Assembly (NCBI GenBank): GCA_034509735.1
Contig: JACGWO010000006.1
Coordinates: 35,643,141-35,707,140, forward strand
Length of the DNA: 64,000 bases
DNA from: Sesamum alatum
Lineage: Eukaryota; Streptophyta; Magnoliopsida; Lamiales; Pedaliaceae
Reading direction: 5' to 3'
Position 1 is the stretch's first letter. Each line of letters opens with the position of its first letter. This document shows positions 61,945 to 64,000 of the stretch, piece after piece. The translations under genes and the position numbers were made by a program. Under the pieces are notes generated by a model. That model was given only the letters and a program-made list of their open reading frames with translations, searched no databases and was not told the origin of the DNA.

Positions 61945-62544
61945 CTTCTGGAAGTACCCATGGCACCCCCTTGGGTTGCTACTGATTGAGTTTCCATGCG
62001 ATCCGCTGCTGTCCTGTGTGGATGTCAACGCAAAAGTGGCCGAAGTTATTGAGGATGACAATTGGGCGTGGCCCCAATCATTGTCGGCTGCACTGTTGGA
62101 GTTGCAGAACGACTTGCCAACCTTACAAGGATCGAGGGATGTGGTCAAATGGAGAGGCAGCCGGGGGCTATATATTGTTTGTCGCTGCTTATGAGGTGTT
62201 CCGCCCCCCACCACCCAGCTGTTGTTTGGAATTCTTTGATGCGTAGACCGTTGAAAATCCTTAGGAATACCTTTATTTTGTGGTTGGTCATTCAAGGGCG
62301 CCTGTCTAATAAACCGTGGATGCAAGATCATGGTGGGAGCTGCGTGTTATGCACGGGCCAGGCAGAGGAGACTCGTGCTCATCTATTCTTTGCATGCCCC
62401 TATGCGGCGAATTGCATCAGACAAACACAACAGGTTGGGCGATGGCTGAGACTGAATTGGAACCAAGGGGTGTTGTGGGCGTCACGCAAATGGCGTGGGA
62501 AACACCTTGTTAACGCTGCCTCTCGGGCGCTCTTTGCATCACTA
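61945..62544 (+). pseudogene. LINE 3' remnant: C-terminus of RT and zinc-binding domain
   Basis: Frameshifted stretch. One frame gives DDNWAWPQSLSAALLELQND, then another gives AHHPAVVWNSLMRRPLKILR, RNTFILWLVIQGRLSNKPW and the zinc knuckle CVLCTGQAEETRAHLFFACP. This is the zf-RVT region of a plant non-LTR retrotransposon. It ends at the ACTA (62541-62544) where foreign sequence begins. Confidence 0.8.
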
Positions 62545-63531
62545 TAGGGGTATAAATGGGTAGGGTAAGATCCTACCCAAACCCATAGATTAATTTAAAG
62601 ACCTATACCCAAACCCAATGAATATAATTGGACTTAGATCCGGACCCGAACCCAAACCCATTAAAAATATATAGATTGGGTTTGGGTAGGGTCTCTACCC
62701 ATCAAGACCCATGGGTCTATGACCCAATTTGGACCCAAAAAAATTTTCTATTTTTTTTCTAATTTAAATAGATTATTATTTATCAATCTATCTAAATTCA
62801 AGTAAACAAATCTCGAAAGCTTAAGACATTATAAAAATATTAATCGTGTAATTCTAATCATGTATATTTTTTGATAATAAATAATTGAATAATTAGTTAT
62901 AAACTTATATAAATATATTAATTATGCTAGGTATATTTTTCAACACTTGATAGGCAATAATGTTTGATTGAAGTAATAAAATTGAAACTAAAAACTTTAT
63001 AATATTAAATTTCATTGCTATTAAATATGTAAATTTTGGTATTTTCATTAGATTATTTTTTTGCAATAAATGATATATTCTTTAAAAAAACTCTATCGAA
63101 AAAGAGTTATTTGTGAATTGATTTCGATAATGTTGAATATATTGATAAATTCTATGTAAAATAAAAAATAAAAGATAAAATATATTGATAAATCTAATGT
63201 ATATAGTAAACGATATAGTAATTTTTTGCTAATTCAAAACACAACTTTCTATTTTATAATCATTTATTATAATCTTCAAATATAAATAATTAGTCTATTT
63301 CGTCTTATTTTGGTGATTTTGATCTAAGTAAATTTGTGTTCAATATGTATCTAATATACTTTATCGTTTTTGCTTTAATCTAAAATTTATTTAGTCTTTT
63401 TAAATTATCTTGTCTTAAATAAAACTATCATATATTATCCAACAATATAAAAAGGGAAAAAAAGGAGAAACAATTATTGGATTTAGACCCTACTCGGACC
63501 CAAAAAACTGGTCCAAAATAATTACATTGGG
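62545..63531. mobile_element. AT-rich element inserted in the LINE remnant
   Basis: Begins TAGGGGTATAAATGGGTAGG, a hAT-like end. The first 200 bp are rich in CCCAAACCCA and GGGTAGGGT motifs. It is flanked by ACTA at 62541-62544 and 63532-63535. Removing it would bring the LINE reading frame back together. The right end does not show a clear inverted terminal repeat, so the class is unsure. Some sequence resembles the 46.1-kb repeat (GGGTAGGGTAAGATCCTACC versus GAGTAGGGTAAAATCCTACC). Confidence 0.6.
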
Positions 63532-63535
63532 ACTA

Positions 63536-63770
63536 GTATACCACATCTGGCAAGAAAGAAATCTCAGAATTTTTCAACAATTCGGTAGGAAGCCGGAAGA
63601 ACTTGTACACTTAGTGCTTGAATAGATTCGCGTGTTGTTTGTAGCCAATTACAGGCCGAATTCGTTAAAAGTCTTAGCAACTTTTAGACTTTGGAGAATT
63701 GTTTGGTAGTGTTCCTTGTACGATTTATGTTGTAGCATACCTTGTACGATTTATGTTGTAGCATACCTTT
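63536..63770 (+). pseudogene. LINE 3' end, continued
   Basis: Reads VYHIWQERNLRIFQQFGRKP, the usual block after zf-RVT in plant LINEs, then stops. It is followed by a 26-bp tandem repeat. Confidence 0.75.
63714..63765. repeat. 26-bp tandem repeat at the LINE 3' end
   Basis: CCTTGTACGATTTATGTTGT plus AGCATA occurs at 63714-63739 and again, identical, at 63740-63765. Confidence 0.95.
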
Positions 63771-64000
63771 TACCGTCCCCAAAAGAAATGATATAAAATT
63801 CAATTTTGTTATTTATTGTTGATCTAGATCTATTTTAGGTTAATTACTTTACATAAAATTCTTACGTTTTGATATTTTTATTTTTTACTTCACCATTTTT
63901 CCCCATGTCAAAAGAAGGGGTAAAATTGAAAAGATATCGCTCTATTGCCTTAGTTCAAGGGAGTAAAACTTATATTTTTAATAACTTGAGGGGCCAAAAT

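Overview
This is a nuclear segment of a dicot plant genome. The genes are split by short GT..AG introns, the intergenic DNA is very AT-rich, and it is littered with foldback elements, tRNA-derived SINEs and broken LINE and LTR pieces. The gene set is typically plant: a Cys-rich vicilin, four GPI-anchored lipid-transfer proteins, SDE3 and an FLZ zinc finger. The species cannot be fixed from sequence alone; an asterid (Lamiales-like) origin is only a guess. All gene models were read by hand, matching splice sites to reading phase.

Layout. 1-2.7 kb: 3' part of a type I inositol-polyphosphate 5-phosphatase (+). 2.7-9.9 kb: intergenic, with several foldback elements. 10.06-13.07 kb: seed-storage vicilin with N-terminal Cys-rich (antimicrobial-hairpin type) repeats (+), RY motifs in its promoter and a MITE with target-site duplication in an intron. 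14.5-15.4 kb: decayed LTR-like sequence. 15.9-18.4 kb: 20S proteasome beta-4 subunit (PBD type, +). 19.6-25.3 kb: RNA helicase SDE3 (+) with WG motifs at the C-terminus. 26-33 kb: four GPI-anchored non-specific lipid-transfer proteins, two on - and two on +. 35.8-37.75 kb: CDC73 of the Paf1 complex (-). 38.5-39.1 kb: LINE fragments. 41.2-43.95 kb: three RimJ/RimL-type GNAT acetyltransferases (-,+,-), one with an intron. 44-51.4 kb: repeat-rich intergenic DNA with two SINEs that have clear target-site duplications. 52.1-53.3 kb: FLZ zinc-finger protein (+). 56.0-61.7 kb: a segmental duplication carrying a small secreted polyhistidine protein (28 consecutive His) and a frameshifted sister copy, separated by a large foldback that holds a SINE and a GC-rich organelle-like segment. 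61.9-63.8 kb: LINE 3' end split by a ~1 kb AT-rich insertion.

The genes are independent units, not an operon or a single pathway. Local relationships come from duplication: the LTPG cluster, the GNAT trio and the His-rich pair. The least familiar item is the His-rich secreted protein pair. The best-supported structural observations are the SINE and MITE target-site duplications, the NAGNAG acceptors in one LTPG gene, and the insertion inside the LINE remnant.
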